From Verrucomicrobiia bacterium (GTDB lineage Bacteria > Verrucomicrobiota > Verrucomicrobiia > Opitutales > Opitutaceae): a DNA stretch of 64,000 nt. The notes beneath the pieces are model-generated. The model was not told the DNA's origin, did no database searches, and saw only the letters and a list, made by a program, of their open reading frames with translations. The translations under genes and the position numbers were made by a program. The stretch lies in assembly GCA_011525695.1 (NCBI GenBank), contig WYBX01000026.1, positions 25,622 to 89,621 of the forward strand, written 5' to 3'. This document shows, one piece after another, positions 52,762 through 62,324 of the stretch (its first letter is position 1; every line of letters begins with the position of its first letter).

Positions 52762-55700
52762 ATGCCGCTCACCACCACTGCCGTCAACCGCCCGGTGACC
52801 ACCGTGATGGTCTTCCTGATCATCATCACGCTGGGAATTGCAGGCCTGCGTCACCTCCCAATCGACCTGCTCCCGGAAATCGAGTTTCCGCAGCTAACCG
52901 TGGTCGTCCGGTATCCCAATGTCGGACCCGAGGAGATGGAACAGATCGCGACCCAGCGAGTGGAGAACGCCGTCGCCGGCGTGCCCGGAGTCGAGCGGAT
53001 CCGCTCCAGTTCGAGCGAGGGTCGCAGTTACGTCACGCTCGACTTTTCCCGCGGCACCAACCTCGACGAAGCGGCCAACGATCTCCGCGCCGCCATCGAC
53101 CGGATGCGCGACGATCTTCCCCCGGAGGCCGAGCCTCCGCAGGTGTATAAGTTCGACCCCGACAATTACCCGATCGTGATGATTGGGGTCAGCTCGGACA
53201 CGATGGACCTGCCCGAACTCACGCTCGTCCTCGAGCGCGAGGTCATGAAGCGGTTCGAGCAGATCCCCGGGGTCGGGACGATTGACCTTTGGGGCGGCAT
53301 CCACCGGCAGGTCCAGGTCGAGCTAAAGCGTGATCGGCTGAACGCCAGCCGGCTTTCCGCCGCCGACGTGCAGTCGGCGCTCAGCCGCGGCAACGTGAAT
53401 CTCTCGGGCGGGAACGTCACGCAGGGTGTCCAGGATCTTTATGTGCGGACGCTCGGCGAATTCACGAGCATCGAGGAAATCGAGCAGACCGTCGTCACCC
53501 TGGTCGACGGCAAGCCGATCCGCGTGGGCGACGTCGCGGACGTCTCCTTCAGCTACGAGGACCTCGGCCGGGTGGTCCGGATTGATGGCCGTCCCATGGT
53601 GCGGTTTGCCATTCAGAAGCAGACCGGCGCGAACACCGTGGCCGTGGCGGCCGCGGTCCGCGCTGAGGTGGAGCGGATCAACCGGAACCGGCCGGACATC
53701 AACCTGTTTGTCGCCTCCGACCAGAGCAGCTTCATCCAGCGGTCGATCGACAACGTCCGCCAGTCCGCCATGTGGGGCGCGCTGCTCGCGGTGTTCGTGC
53801 TGTACCTCTTTCTGCGCAACGCCGCCTCCACCTTCATCATCGCGCTGGCGATCCCAATCTCGATCATCGCGACCTTCGGGCTGCTCTATTTCAACGGGCT
53901 CACGCTCAACCAGATGAGCTTTGGGGGCCTGGCGCTCGGCGTCGGGCTGATCGTCGACAACGCCGTGGTCGTGGTCGAGAACATCGTCCGATTGCGCGAC
54001 GAGGGCCGGGATTCACGCGCCGCCGCGCTGGTGGGCACGAAGCAGGTCGGCGGGGCGATCATCGCCTCCACGCTCACGACCTGCGTGATCTTCCTGCCGG
54101 TGGTGTTCATGCAGACGATCTCGGGAGTCATCTTCCAGCAGCTCGCGCTGGTGGTGGTGTTCGCGCTGCTTTGCTCGCTCCTGGTGGCGCTGACGCTCGT
54201 GCCGATGCTGGCGAGCAAGCTCTTCGCCGCCCGACCGCCGCACCCATCGCGACGCGGCCGCACCCGGCGCGGGCTCGAATGGCTCGAGGAGCGTTATGTG
54301 GAGGTCCTGGCCCGGGCAGTCCGGCGCAAAGCCGTCGTTTTCGGTACCACCCTCGCACTCGTCATCGCCGGGTTCCTCCTCGTCCCGCTGATCCCGATGG
54401 AGCTCGCCCCGCAGACCGACGCCGATCAGGTCGATGTCGATTTCGACATGGCGGAGGGAACCAACATTGCTGTGATTGATCGGTACCTCAACGATCTGCA
54501 TGAGCTGGTGACAGCCAACCTCCCTCCCGGCGTGGTCGACCACCTGACGACCGAGGTCCGGGACGGCAATGCCGAGGTCGAGTTTACCCTCTCGCCTGAT
54601 GCTGGAATTGGTGCCTCGGAACTCGCGGATCAGCTGCGCGAGGCCACGGCCGACCGAATCCCAGGCGGCGAGATTCGCGTCAGGGCCCGTTCCGGTCTCT
54701 GGATATTATCGCGGATCTTCGGCTCGGGCGGGGATGAGGATGTGCGCATCCAGCTGCGCGGCTATAATCTCGAGCAGGCCCAGAAGGTCGCGGAGGAGAT
54801 GAAGCGGGCAATCGAGCAGCTTCCCGGCATCGAGGGAGTCCGGGTCGCAAACCGCGAGGGTCGGCCAGAGGAGACGATAGTCTTCGACCGCGCCAAGCTG
54901 GCCGAACTCGGGCTGTCCGTGCGCGAGGTCGCTGCGGCGATCCAGACCAATCTCGGCGGCAGCCGGGCGGGCTCGTTTCGCGTCGGTGGCGACGAGTTCC
55001 CGATCGTCGTCCGGCTGCGCCCGGAGGATCGGCACACGACCCAAAGCCTGGACAACATCTCCATCCGGCTACCGGGCGGCGATGTGATTCCCGTGTCCTC
55101 CGTGATCGAAAAGCGGCCCGGACGCAGCCCGCCGGCCGTCTATCGAATCGACGGCCAGCGGGTGACGTACATCACCGCCGACTTCGCCACCGGCATGTCG
55201 CTCGGCGATGCCGTGCATGCGATCCAGAATCGGCTCGCCGATTTTCCGCTGCCGCCGGGTTTCTCGATTTTCTTCGGGGGCGAGTATGAGGAGCAGCAGA
55301 AGGCGGCCGCGGATTTCCGGCTCTCACTCGTGATTGCGATTCTGCTGATCTACATGGTCATGGCCGCCCAGTTCGAGCGCTACCTCGATCCGCTGATTGT
55401 GTTGTTCTCGGTGCCGCTCGCCGTCATCGGGGTTGTGCCGACGCTGTTGATCACCGGCACGACGATCAACATGCAGAGCCTGATGGGCGTGGTGATGCTC
55501 ACCGGAATTGTGGTGAACAACGCGATCGTGCTCGTCGACTACATCAATCTGATGCGACACGAGGAGGGGCTGGGGATCCTGGAGGCCGTGAGCCGCGCGG
55601 GCCGGCGGCGGCTGCGGCCCATCCTGATCACGACGCTCACGACGGTGTTGGGCCTGCTGCCGCTGTCGTTCGGGATCGGGGCGGGAGCCGAGATCCAAGC

Positions 55701-55854
55701 GGCGCTCGCCCGCGTTGTCCTCGGCGGGCTCGTGGCTTCAACCCTCGTGACGCTGGTGTTCATTCCCGTGCTTTACGTGAGCGTCCATGAACTGCTGGGC
55801 AAACGGCGGCCGAGTGCGATGCCATCCGGAGTGCCGGCGCCGCAGCGACGCTGA
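52762..55854 (+). CDS. RND efflux pump permease (HAE1/AcrB type)
   Basis: A 1030-residue trimeric proton-driven exporter of the hydrophobe/amphiphile efflux family. It shows the expected 12 helices and two large periplasmic loops: [20 protein letters not shown] near the start, the proton-relay helix [20 protein letters not shown] with Asp, and [19 protein letters not shown] in the second half. It forms an operon with the adaptor. No outer-membrane TolC-type gene follows, so the channel is shared or elsewhere. Substrates cannot be predicted. Confidence 0.95.
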   Translation: MPLTTTAVNRPVTTVMVFLIIITLGIAGLRHLPIDLLPEIEFPQLTVVVRYPNVGPEEMEQIATQRVENAVAGVPGVERIRSSSSEGRSYVTLDFSRGTNLDEAANDLRAAIDRMRDDLPPEAEPPQVYKFDPDNYPIVMIGVSSDTMDLPELTLVLEREVMKRFEQIPGVGTIDLWGGIHRQVQVELKRDRLNASRLSAADVQSALSRGNVNLSGGNVTQGVQDLYVRTLGEFTSIEEIEQTVVTLVDGKPIRVGDVADVSFSYEDLGRVVRIDGRPMVRFAIQKQTGANTVAVAAAVRAEVERINRNRPDINLFVASDQSSFIQRSIDNVRQSAMWGALLAVFVLYLFLRNAASTFIIALAIPISIIATFGLLYFNGLTLNQMSFGGLALGVGLIVDNAVVVVENIVRLRDEGRDSRAAALVGTKQVGGAIIASTLTTCVIFLPVVFMQTISGVIFQQLALVVVFALLCSLLVALTLVPMLASKLFAARPPHPSRRGRTRRGLEWLEERYVEVLARAVRRKAVVFGTTLALVIAGFLLVPLIPMELAPQTDADQVDVDFDMAEGTNIAVIDRYLNDLHELVTANLPPGVVDHLTTEVRDGNAEVEFTLSPDAGIGASELADQLREATADRIPGGEIRVRARSGLWILSRIFGSGGDEDVRIQLRGYNLEQAQKVAEEMKRAIEQLPGIEGVRVANREGRPEETIVFDRAKLAELGLSVREVAAAIQTNLGGSRAGSFRVGGDEFPIVVRLRPEDRHTTQSLDNISIRLPGGDVIPVSSVIEKRPGRSPPAVYRIDGQRVTYITADFATGMSLGDAVHAIQNRLADFPLPPGFSIFFGGEYEEQQKAAADFRLSLVIAILLIYMVMAAQFERYLDPLIVLFSVPLAVIGVVPTLLITGTTINMQSLMGVVMLTGIVVNNAIVLVDYINLMRHEEGLGILEAVSRAGRRRLRPILITTLTTVLGLLPLSFGIGAGAEIQAALARVVLGGLVASTLVTLVFIPVLYVSVHELLGKRRPSAMPSGVPAPQRR

Positions 55855-56222
55855 ACGGAGGCAACTCGCAACCGGGCATCGAGCAGGGAGCAGGCCATCG
55901 ATTGTCCACGCGTCGTCTGAAGTTGAACGGGAAAACGGTTCTGCGCAGTGGATTGGTTTTTGCGGCCGTGGCGGAGCACGGCCCTCCATGATCCCGTTTC
56001 CGATTCCAAGATTCGAAAGCCCGTCCTGGAGGGACGACCTCCGTGTCGTCCACAAACCCAATGGGATATTCATACTGCGGAGTTCATCGATCTCAATGGC
56101 CGGGACGGAGCCCGGCCGTCCATGTTCCCAATTAAGACTCCTGAATTCATATCCTCGGACGTGTGACCGTGGAGAAAGCACGGCCCCTCCAGGTGATGCA
56201 TCTCGCTCAAACTTGATCGCCC
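55855..56222. repeat. Intergenic region with two reverse CATGGAGGG-family copies
   Basis: Copy 1 (about 55913-55990) keeps the GGCCGTG...CACGGCC hairpin end (GCGGAGCACGGCCCTCCATG) but its other end is eroded. Copy 2 (56025-56124) is complete in reverse: TGGAGGGACGACCTCCGTGT through GGCCGGGACGGAGCCCGGCC and CCATG. No gene is seen. The layout parallels the two partial copies at 31041-31199. Confidence 0.75.
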
Positions 56223-56516
56223 CTACTTCAGCCCGCGCAGGTAATCGAAGCTGTACAATCCGGTCCGGTGACCGTCGCTGAAGTCGAACCGGATTGCATA
56301 ATTGCCCACGCGCTCCCAGCCGACGACCTGGACGCCGGGGAAGCGGCGCGGTCCGTCGCCGCCATACTGGTTGCCGAAGATATCCCGTTCGCCCTGGTTG
56401 GAGGCGCTGGGCGAGGCCGCCCGCAACCGTTCAAAGGTGAAGAAGCTTTCAGTGCCATCATCCCAGGCAATGGCCACTTCCTCGCCGATGATTTGAATGT
56501 TGACCGGAGCGTTCAT
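56223..56516 (-). CDS. DUF971 domain protein
   Basis: A 97-residue protein consisting of a single DUF971 domain: IIGEEVAIAWDDGTESFFTF at the start, QVVGWERVGNYAIRFDFSDGH and a C-terminal TGLYSFDYLRGL. The domain also occurs at the N-terminus of gamma-butyrobetaine hydroxylases and next to iron-sulfur carrier proteins; alone its function is not settled. The ATG at 56516 fits the domain edge. No Mrp/ApbC gene is adjacent. Confidence 0.88.
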   Translation of the reverse strand: MNAPVNIQIIGEEVAIAWDDGTESFFTFERLRAASPSASNQGERDIFGNQYGGDGPRRFPGVQVVGWERVGNYAIRFDFSDGHRTGLYSFDYLRGLK

Positions 56517-56551
56517 GGATTCGAGCAAAGCGAGGGAGCAGGATGTGGAAC

Positions 56552-56590
56552 TAAGGACCAAAGACCACGGACCAGGGACCAGGGACCAAT
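56552..56590. repeat. GGACCA word array
   Basis: A short run of GGACCAAAGACCACGGACC followed by AGGGACCAGGGACCA, upstream of the DUF971 start. Low complexity, non-coding. Confidence 0.6.
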
Positions 56591-56632
56591 GATGCAGATG
56601 GCCTCCCGCTAATCACGCGAATACGCGCGAAT
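56591..56632. repeat. 42-bp dispersed sequence, copy 2 (reverse)
   Basis: GATGCAGATGGCCTCCCGC through CGCGAATACGCGCGAAT. Reverse complement of the sequence at 6126-6167 with one visible mismatch. Confidence 0.7.
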
Positions 56633-56696
56633 TGACCCAAGAGCGAAGAGTTCCGGCCGGTTGCGCAACGCGCAAACTCTCGCACGCTGCGTCTTG

Positions 56697-57992
56697 ATGG
56701 AAGCGCATTCCCAGGCCCTGCCCCATATCGTCGTCGTGGGGGCGGGGTTTGCCGGCCTCACCTTCGTGCGGGAATTTCCCCCGGAGTTGGCGGTGATCAC
56801 GATGATCGACGCGCAAAACCACCACCTTTTCCAGCCGCTGCTCTACCAGGTTGCCACGGCCGGGCTGGCGGCGATCGATATTGCCCAGCCGGTGCGGGGC
56901 GTGTTCGGCGCACGGCCGAACCTGCGGGTCGTGATGAGCCGCGTCTCCCGAATCGATCTGGGGGCGCGGCGGGTGCACCACGAGCGGGGTGAGCTGGACT
57001 ACGACTACCTGATCCTGGCCGCCGGGGCCACCACCGGCTATTTTGGCAATTCCGACTGGGAGAAATGCGCTCCCGGATTGAAATCGCTCGACGATGCGCT
57101 GCGGATTCGCCGGCGAATCCTGTGCGCACTCGAGCGGGCCGAGACGGAATCGGATCCGGCGAAGCGCGCGTCGGCCATGACCATCGTGGTCGTCGGTGGC
57201 GGACCAACCGGCGTCGAACTCGCCGGAGCCTTTGCGGAATTGACCCACACGGTGCTGCATCGCGATTTCGACCACATCGACCCGAAGCAGGTGAAGGTTC
57301 TCCTGATCCAAGGTGGCTCGCGGGTCCTCCCCGCGTTCCCGGAGGAATTGTCGGCGTCCGCCCAGCGTCAGCTCGAGCGGCTGGGCGTCGAGGTGCGGAC
57401 GGGGCTGCGGGTCGAGAGCATCCGCGACGGCGAGCTGACGGCCGGCGGGGAAACGCTGCGGGCGGACAATATCATCTGGGCGGCGGGAGTGACCGCGGTG
57501 CCGCTCGCGCGCACGCTCGGAGTCGAACTCGACCGCGGTGGGCGGGTGAAGGTGCTGCCGGATCTCAGCGTGCCGGGGCATCCCGAGGTTTTTGCACTGG
57601 GCGACATCGCGGCGATCACCGATGTCAATGGCGTGGTGGTGCCCGGAGTGGCCCAGGGCGCAATCCAGATGGGCCGGCACGTCGCCCGGTTGCTGGTGCG
57701 GGAACTGCGCGGAGAAAAGCTGGCGCCGGTCGGCCGCGAGCCGTTTGCCTACAAGGACAAGGGCTCGATGGCCACGATCGGCCGATCTGCCGCCGTGGCC
57801 GAGATCGGCCGGATGAAATTGACCGGTTACCCCGCCTGGCTCGCCTGGCTCGCGGTCCACCTGCTCTTCCTCGCGGGCTTTCGGAGCAAGCTCTTCGTCC
57901 TCCTGCAGTGGGTGTATTCATACTTCACCTATCGCCGCGGGGCGCGGATCATCACGGGCACCTCCGGCGAATCCTCCGCGGGATCGGCGTGA
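56697..57992 (+). CDS. ndh: Type II NADH:quinone oxidoreductase (NDH-2)
   Basis: A 431-residue flavoprotein that passes electrons from NADH to quinone without pumping ions. FAD-binding Rossmann motif VVVGAGFAGLTFVREF at the N-terminus, second Rossmann motif VVVGGGPTGVELAGAF for NADH, FALGDIA near the second FAD contact, and a C-terminal hydrophobic region (AWLAWLAVHLLFLAGF) for membrane attachment. The ATG at 56697 is chosen over an upstream TTG. It is monocistronic, bracketed by repeats. Confidence 0.93.
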   Translation: MEAHSQALPHIVVVGAGFAGLTFVREFPPELAVITMIDAQNHHLFQPLLYQVATAGLAAIDIAQPVRGVFGARPNLRVVMSRVSRIDLGARRVHHERGELDYDYLILAAGATTGYFGNSDWEKCAPGLKSLDDALRIRRRILCALERAETESDPAKRASAMTIVVVGGGPTGVELAGAFAELTHTVLHRDFDHIDPKQVKVLLIQGGSRVLPAFPEELSASAQRQLERLGVEVRTGLRVESIRDGELTAGGETLRADNIIWAAGVTAVPLARTLGVELDRGGRVKVLPDLSVPGHPEVFALGDIAAITDVNGVVVPGVAQGAIQMGRHVARLLVRELRGEKLAPVGREPFAYKDKGSMATIGRSAAVAEIGRMKLTGYPAWLAWLAVHLLFLAGFRSKLFVLLQWVYSYFTYRRGARIITGTSGESSAGSA

Positions 57993-58433
57993 GGAAGCAG
58001 TGGCGAGTAGTGGGTAGCGAGTAGATCTGGCGCAAGTTCTGATGTGGCTCCGATGATGGAGCCGCGACGCCCTCTCGTCGCGGGGGAAGCATTTCAGAAC
58101 GGACTCAACGCGGGGGCGCCGCATCCCCGACAAAGGAAGTCCGAATCGGATTCATGGAGGGCCGTGCTCCGTCACGGCCACGAAGATCGGTCTGCCGCGC
58201 AGAATGCTTTTCCCATCGGGTTTGTGGACGACACGGAGGTCGTCCCTCCATGAATATAATTCCGACCAGGAATCTGGAATCCTGGATCAGAACCAGGTTC
58301 ATGGAGGACCGTGCTCCGTCACGGCCGCGAAGATCGGTCTGCCGCGCAGAATGCTTTTTCCATCGGGTTTGTGGACGACACGGAGGTCGTCCCTCCATGA
58401 ATGTCATTCCGACCGCGGGCCGCACCTGACGGA
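57993..58433. repeat. Repeat-filled region between ndh and the GltD-like gene
   Basis: Holds a short AGTAGCG word array (57999-58024) and two complete CATGGAGGG elements, 58152-58253 and 58299-58400, in the same orientation. Their cores are nearly identical (GAAGATCGGTCTGCCGCGC shared) and the ends fold as GGCCGTG/CACGGCC (ACCGTG in the second) and GGACGAC/GTCGTCC hairpins. No gene is seen. The region lies between convergent genes. Confidence 0.85.
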
Positions 58434-59900
58434 TCACACCGGCAGGGCCGCGGGCCGACGGGAGGCCAGATAGCGATCGATCCCGGCGGCCGCCCGGCGG
58501 GCGTCGCGGACCGCGTGCACCACCAGGCTCGGGCCGCGGACCGAATCGCCGCCGGCAAACACGCCGGGCAGCGATGTCATCTGCAATTCGTCAACGACGA
58601 TCCCACCCCATTCGTTCGTGGCGATCGCCCCAAACTCGCCGGCGATCGGCACCGGATCAAAACCATACGCCACGATCACGATGTCGGCGGGAACAGTGAA
58701 TTCTGAACCGGCCACGGGCCGCGGCCTGCGCCGGCCCGAGGCATCAGCGGCGCCGAGTTCCATCTGGACGCAGCGGACCGCCGTCACCTGCCCCTGGGCA
58801 TTCCCCAGGATCTCCGTCGGATTCGAAAGGAACCTGAACTCGGCGCCCTCCTCGACCGCATTGGCGTATTCCTTCCGGCTGCCCGGCATGTTTTCGAAGT
58901 CGCGCCGATAAAGGCAGGTGGACGACTGCGCGCCGGCGCGGAGTGCCGTGCGGAGGCAGTCCATGGCGGTGTCGCCGCCGCCGAGGACGACAACCCGTTT
59001 TCCGGATACGTCGATGGCGGGCAGGTCGATCAGCGGCGAGGCGACGTTCTTCTCGATGAGGAACGGCAGCGCTGCCACGACGCCGGCGAGCGTTTCGCCG
59101 GGGACATCCGCGGGCTTTGGCTGTTGGGCGCCGACGCCAAAGAAAACCGCATCGTACTGCCGCCGGAGCTCGGAAAAGGAAACGTCACGGCCGACCCGCT
59201 GGTTCAGCCGGAAAACGACGCCGCGCTTGGCCAGGAAGTCGATCCGTCGCTCGACCACGGATTTCTCGAGCTTGAAGGAGGGAATGCCGTTCACCAGCAG
59301 TCCGCCCGGCAGCGACTGCGCCTCGAAGACCGTGACGGCGTATCCGCGGGCGGCGAGTTCGTCCGCGCAGACCAGCCCGCCGGGTCCCGATCCAATCACG
59401 GCCACACGCAGGCCGTTGGGCGGGGCGCACAGTGCTTCGACCGCGCCGTGGTAAAAGGCGTATTCGTTGATGAATCGCTCGATGGCACCGATCGAGACCG
59501 GCTCGCCCTTCGTATTCAGGATGCACGCACCTTCGCACAGCCTCTCCTGCGGGCACACGCGCGAGCAGACCTCCGGCAGGTTGCTGGTGTTGCGCGAAGC
59601 GGCGGCCGCCTCGAGGAACCGGCCCTCGGCCACGAGCCCGAGCCATTCCGGAATCCGGTTGGAAAGCGGGCAGGCCTGGGCACAAAGCGGGTAGGGACAC
59701 TGGATGCAGCGCCGGGCCTGGGCAATCACCGTGGCCTCGTCGAAACTGGCATAAATCTCTCGGTAATCATGCACCCGTTCGCCCGCCGTCCGCTTGGATG
59801 GCTGGCAGCGATCGATCGTCCGCCAGGCGTATTTCTGCGGCTCGCTGCTGGACGTCTCGAGGGGCATGGGATTGGCCAGATTGCGCTCTGGTGCGTTCAT
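58434..59900 (-). CDS. gltD: Glutamate synthase small-subunit-like FAD/NAD(P) oxidoreductase
   Basis: A 488-residue GltD-type protein. The N-terminal iron-sulfur region has RCIQCPYPLCAQACPL and VCSRVCPQERLCEGAC; FAD-binding VAVIGSGPGGLVCADEL and NADPH-binding VVVLGGGDTAMDCLRTAL follow; VFAGGDSVRGPSLVV sits near the end. It may supply electrons from NADPH to a glutamate synthase large subunit, but no gltB is adjacent, so a different partner (as for NfnB-like or dihydropyrimidine-type relatives) is possible. ATG at 59900. Confidence 0.85.
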   Translation of the reverse strand: MNAPERNLANPMPLETSSSEPQKYAWRTIDRCQPSKRTAGERVHDYREIYASFDEATVIAQARRCIQCPYPLCAQACPLSNRIPEWLGLVAEGRFLEAAAASRNTSNLPEVCSRVCPQERLCEGACILNTKGEPVSIGAIERFINEYAFYHGAVEALCAPPNGLRVAVIGSGPGGLVCADELAARGYAVTVFEAQSLPGGLLVNGIPSFKLEKSVVERRIDFLAKRGVVFRLNQRVGRDVSFSELRRQYDAVFFGVGAQQPKPADVPGETLAGVVAALPFLIEKNVASPLIDLPAIDVSGKRVVVLGGGDTAMDCLRTALRAGAQSSTCLYRRDFENMPGSRKEYANAVEEGAEFRFLSNPTEILGNAQGQVTAVRCVQMELGAADASGRRRPRPVAGSEFTVPADIVIVAYGFDPVPIAGEFGAIATNEWGGIVVDELQMTSLPGVFAGGDSVRGPSLVVHAVRDARRAAAGIDRYLASRRPAALPV

Positions 59901-60274
59901 GATGCCAGCGGCCCCCGGGGGTCGCTCAGCACATTTTGCGAATCGATCCGCAAGAGTTGGCTTGCCGGGTCAGGGGAGTCCGGCGGCCGGTTCAGTTACG
60001 GCAAAAGTCCCACCGCGGCACGTTGGCTGCAACCAAGATTCAAAACCGGGAATTCAGCTGCAAAGAGGGCGAAAAATGCGCAAGAAATCCAATCCATCTT
60101 TGCGTCTCTAGTGCGTTCTTGCGGCCATCTCCTCGCGGCGAACGAGAAATTGGCGGAACAACAGGTCAAAAGCCGCACGGCTCCCATCCCCGGGCGCTTG
60201 ACTGGACTCTACCGACCGGAGGACGCTCACGCAATGACTTGCGCAAACGCCCTGTGGCTGTCTCATCGCGAACC
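59901..60274. other. Intergenic region upstream of the phosphopantetheinyl transferase gene
   Basis: No convincing gene. Contains degenerate words (TTTGCGTCTCTAGTGCG, around 60098-60115, and GCGAAAAATGCGCAAG) of the type common in these intergenic gaps. Divergent promoters for the flanking genes must be here. Confidence 0.4.
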
Positions 60275-61027
60275 ATGACCGACCGTGTATGGCGCCCGGT
60301 CAGCGCGGTCCCGGCCCTGACCCCGGAGGAGGTGCAGGTTTGGCGACTCCGGCTGGAGGGGAACAACCATGCGGAAGACCGGACGCTGCTGTCGTGCGAT
60401 GAATGCGTCCGTGCCGATGCCTTCCATTTCGAGCGCGACCGGCTCCGCTATGTTGCCGGCCGGGCCGAGCTCCGGCGGTTTCTGGCGGCCCATCTCGGAC
60501 GAGACCCCGCGGAGCTCCGGTTTGAATACGGGCCGGCCGGGAAGCCGTCGCTGCTGCGGATGCCTGGAGTTCCGGATGTGCGGTTCAATCTTTCCCATTC
60601 GCAGGATGTCGGGCTGTTCGCGTGCACCCTGGGCATCGAGGTGGGGGTGGATGTCGAGCACCGGCGCGACGCGGACGACCTGCTCGAGTTGGCGGAGCGT
60701 TTTTTTTCGCCGGCAGAGGCGCAGGAACTTCGCGACGCGCCCATTGGGCAGCAGCTGGCTGTCTTCTATGCCTGTTGGACTCGGAAGGAGGCCTGCCTGA
60801 AGGCGGTCGGCAGCGGACTGCAGCAGGCCCTCGACAGTTTTTCGATTGGCGGCGCCGCCTTGGAACAACCGACGCGGATCGCTGTGGTCACACCCGCGGG
60901 CAGCCACGATCTGCTGGTTTATCCCGCACCGCCGATCGCGGGTTGCGATGCGGCCCTGGCGACCTGCGGGCCGCGGGAATTGCGTCCGCGTTTCCTGGAG
61001 TGGAAGCGCGGGTGCGAATCTTCGTAG
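60275..61027 (+). CDS. 4'-phosphopantetheinyl transferase superfamily protein (Sfp-type)
   Basis: Transfers the phosphopantetheine arm of coenzyme A to carrier proteins of fatty-acid, polyketide or peptide synthesis. The 250-residue length is of the Sfp class. Core motifs: RFNLSHSQDVGLFA, magnesium-binding GVDVEHRRDADD, and WTRKEACLKAVGSGL. ATG at 60275. The stop codon is inside the left arm of the following inverted repeat. No synthase genes are in the window, so the target carrier is unknown. Confidence 0.9.
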   Translation: MTDRVWRPVSAVPALTPEEVQVWRLRLEGNNHAEDRTLLSCDECVRADAFHFERDRLRYVAGRAELRRFLAAHLGRDPAELRFEYGPAGKPSLLRMPGVPDVRFNLSHSQDVGLFACTLGIEVGVDVEHRRDADDLLELAERFFSPAEAQELRDAPIGQQLAVFYACWTRKEACLKAVGSGLQQALDSFSIGGAALEQPTRIAVVTPAGSHDLLVYPAPPIAGCDAALATCGPRELRPRFLEWKRGCESS

Positions 61028-61137
61028 GGGCGCAGTCTTGCTGCGCCCTCTTTGCGTTCGAGGCCCCTTGAGGGCGCAGTCCCTCGGCAGGCTCTCGGGA
61101 CCCTGAGTTCGTCGAACGGGCAAGACTGCGCCCCTAC
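61024..61137. repeat. GTAGGGGCGCAG inverted-repeat element
   Basis: Perfect 18-bp terminal inverted repeats, GTAGGGGCGCAGTCTTGC at 61024-61041 and its complement at 61120-61137, around 78 bp. The left arm supplies the stop codon of the preceding gene. A single arm extended to 25 bp recurs at 30148-30172. Confidence 0.8.
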
Positions 61138-61151
61138 GTCTTCCAGACAAA

Positions 61152-61170
61152 TGCCAGGTTATGCCTGGCA
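61152..61170. terminator. Candidate bidirectional terminator hairpin
   Basis: TGCCAGG-TTATG-CCTGGCA, a perfect 7-bp stem in the short gap between two convergent genes. No T-run on either side. Confidence 0.4.
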
Positions 61171-61189
61171 CTACACCGTGACGTTCGTG

Positions 61190-62098
61190 CTAGACTTCCG
61201 CCAGGGCGCGGTTGACGCGCTCGATTGCCTCGTCGATTTCCGCCGGGCTGGCGAAACCGATCACCGCCGCGTCGAGCAGCCCGCTCTGCATCGCGAAGCG
61301 GATTGATTTCTCCCGCTCTTCGGGCTGGGTGAAGTCTCCGTTGCCGATCAGCTTCATCCCGATGATGCCCCGGCCCTGAGCCCGCATGGCTTTGATCTGC
61401 GAGACGACCTCGGCATGTTGTTCTCCATTGACCGCCGGTTGCCCGCGCGCGACCGGCCCATCCATGTGCTTCCCCTGCGGATTGAGCCGGACGAGATGAA
61501 CATCGACCCAGTTCACGTGAGTGGCGCGCTTCAGGGCCGGCAGCCCATGGCAGGAGACTCCCTTGGCGCGGGTGATCTGCTTTTCCTTGGCCTCCTCGAG
61601 CGTATCCAGAACGCGGCGTCGCTCATCATCCCAGTCGGGGGTGGTGGCGACGTGCGCCAGCACGCTGTCAAAGTAATCCACGCCCAGTTCGAGCCGGTAG
61701 CGATCGAGCGCCGCCTTGGGATTCTCGGGGGTTCCGGGCATCTTGGTCTGGATGAAAAGCTTTTCGCGGGGGATGCCCTTGATGGCGTCGCGGATCCACT
61801 CGTGGGTCTGGTAGTTTTCCGCGGTGTCGATGTAGGTGATGCCCGAATCGTAGGCATGGCGGATGAGCCGGTTGAAACCGGCGCGGCCGAGTTCGCGCTG
61901 GATTCTGCCGCCCCGGCTGCCGGTGCCGATCCCGATCCGGCTGATCTTCAGCCCGGTTTTTCCAAGCGGCACCTGATCCACGGCGGTGAGCCGCCGGCCG
62001 GGCACGGCGCGGGCAAGGGTGGGGGACAGCAGCGTGGTGGCGGCCAGCGCCGCGGAACCACCGAGAAACTGACGGCGGGTGATGGGGGTACGAATCAT
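61190..62098 (-). CDS. Tat-exported aldo/keto reductase
   Basis: A 302-residue aldo/keto reductase with a twin-arginine signal (ITRRQFLGGSAALAATTLL). NAD(P)H-dependent carbonyl reductase fold: GKTGLKISRIGIGTGSRGG, catalytic Asp/Tyr in YIDTAENYQTHEW, Lys in FIQTKMPGTPE, and His in LAHVATT. Tat export suggests the cofactor is loaded before transport; such exported family members are common in Verrucomicrobiota and Planctomycetota. ATG at 62098. Confidence 0.9.
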   Translation of the reverse strand: MIRTPITRRQFLGGSAALAATTLLSPTLARAVPGRRLTAVDQVPLGKTGLKISRIGIGTGSRGGRIQRELGRAGFNRLIRHAYDSGITYIDTAENYQTHEWIRDAIKGIPREKLFIQTKMPGTPENPKAALDRYRLELGVDYFDSVLAHVATTPDWDDERRRVLDTLEEAKEKQITRAKGVSCHGLPALKRATHVNWVDVHLVRLNPQGKHMDGPVARGQPAVNGEQHAEVVSQIKAMRAQGRGIIGMKLIGNGDFTQPEEREKSIRFAMQSGLLDAAVIGFASPAEIDEAIERVNRALAEV

Positions 62099-62324
62099 GA
62101 CGCGGGGAGGGTTGGCCGCCTACAAGAAGCGAAACCGAGGAAATGTCGAACCCGGACATCTCCGGGGCATCCAGCGGAAAAATGTGAGGGATTAATTATC
62201 CCGGTCTTGAGACGTCGGCAGCCTAGGCCGACCGCTGGCTCCACTTCCGGAATTCTGGAATTCTTCGGCCTTCCCTTCCGTTCATTGCGGAGCTTTCCTT
62301 CCAGATGGAATCAGCCGCCGGACC

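Noticed and set aside
57993..58433. Small proteins starting MEGRAPSRPR in both copies
   Set aside because: These frames come from the CATGGAGGG repeat itself and end with it; they are by-products of the repeat sequence.
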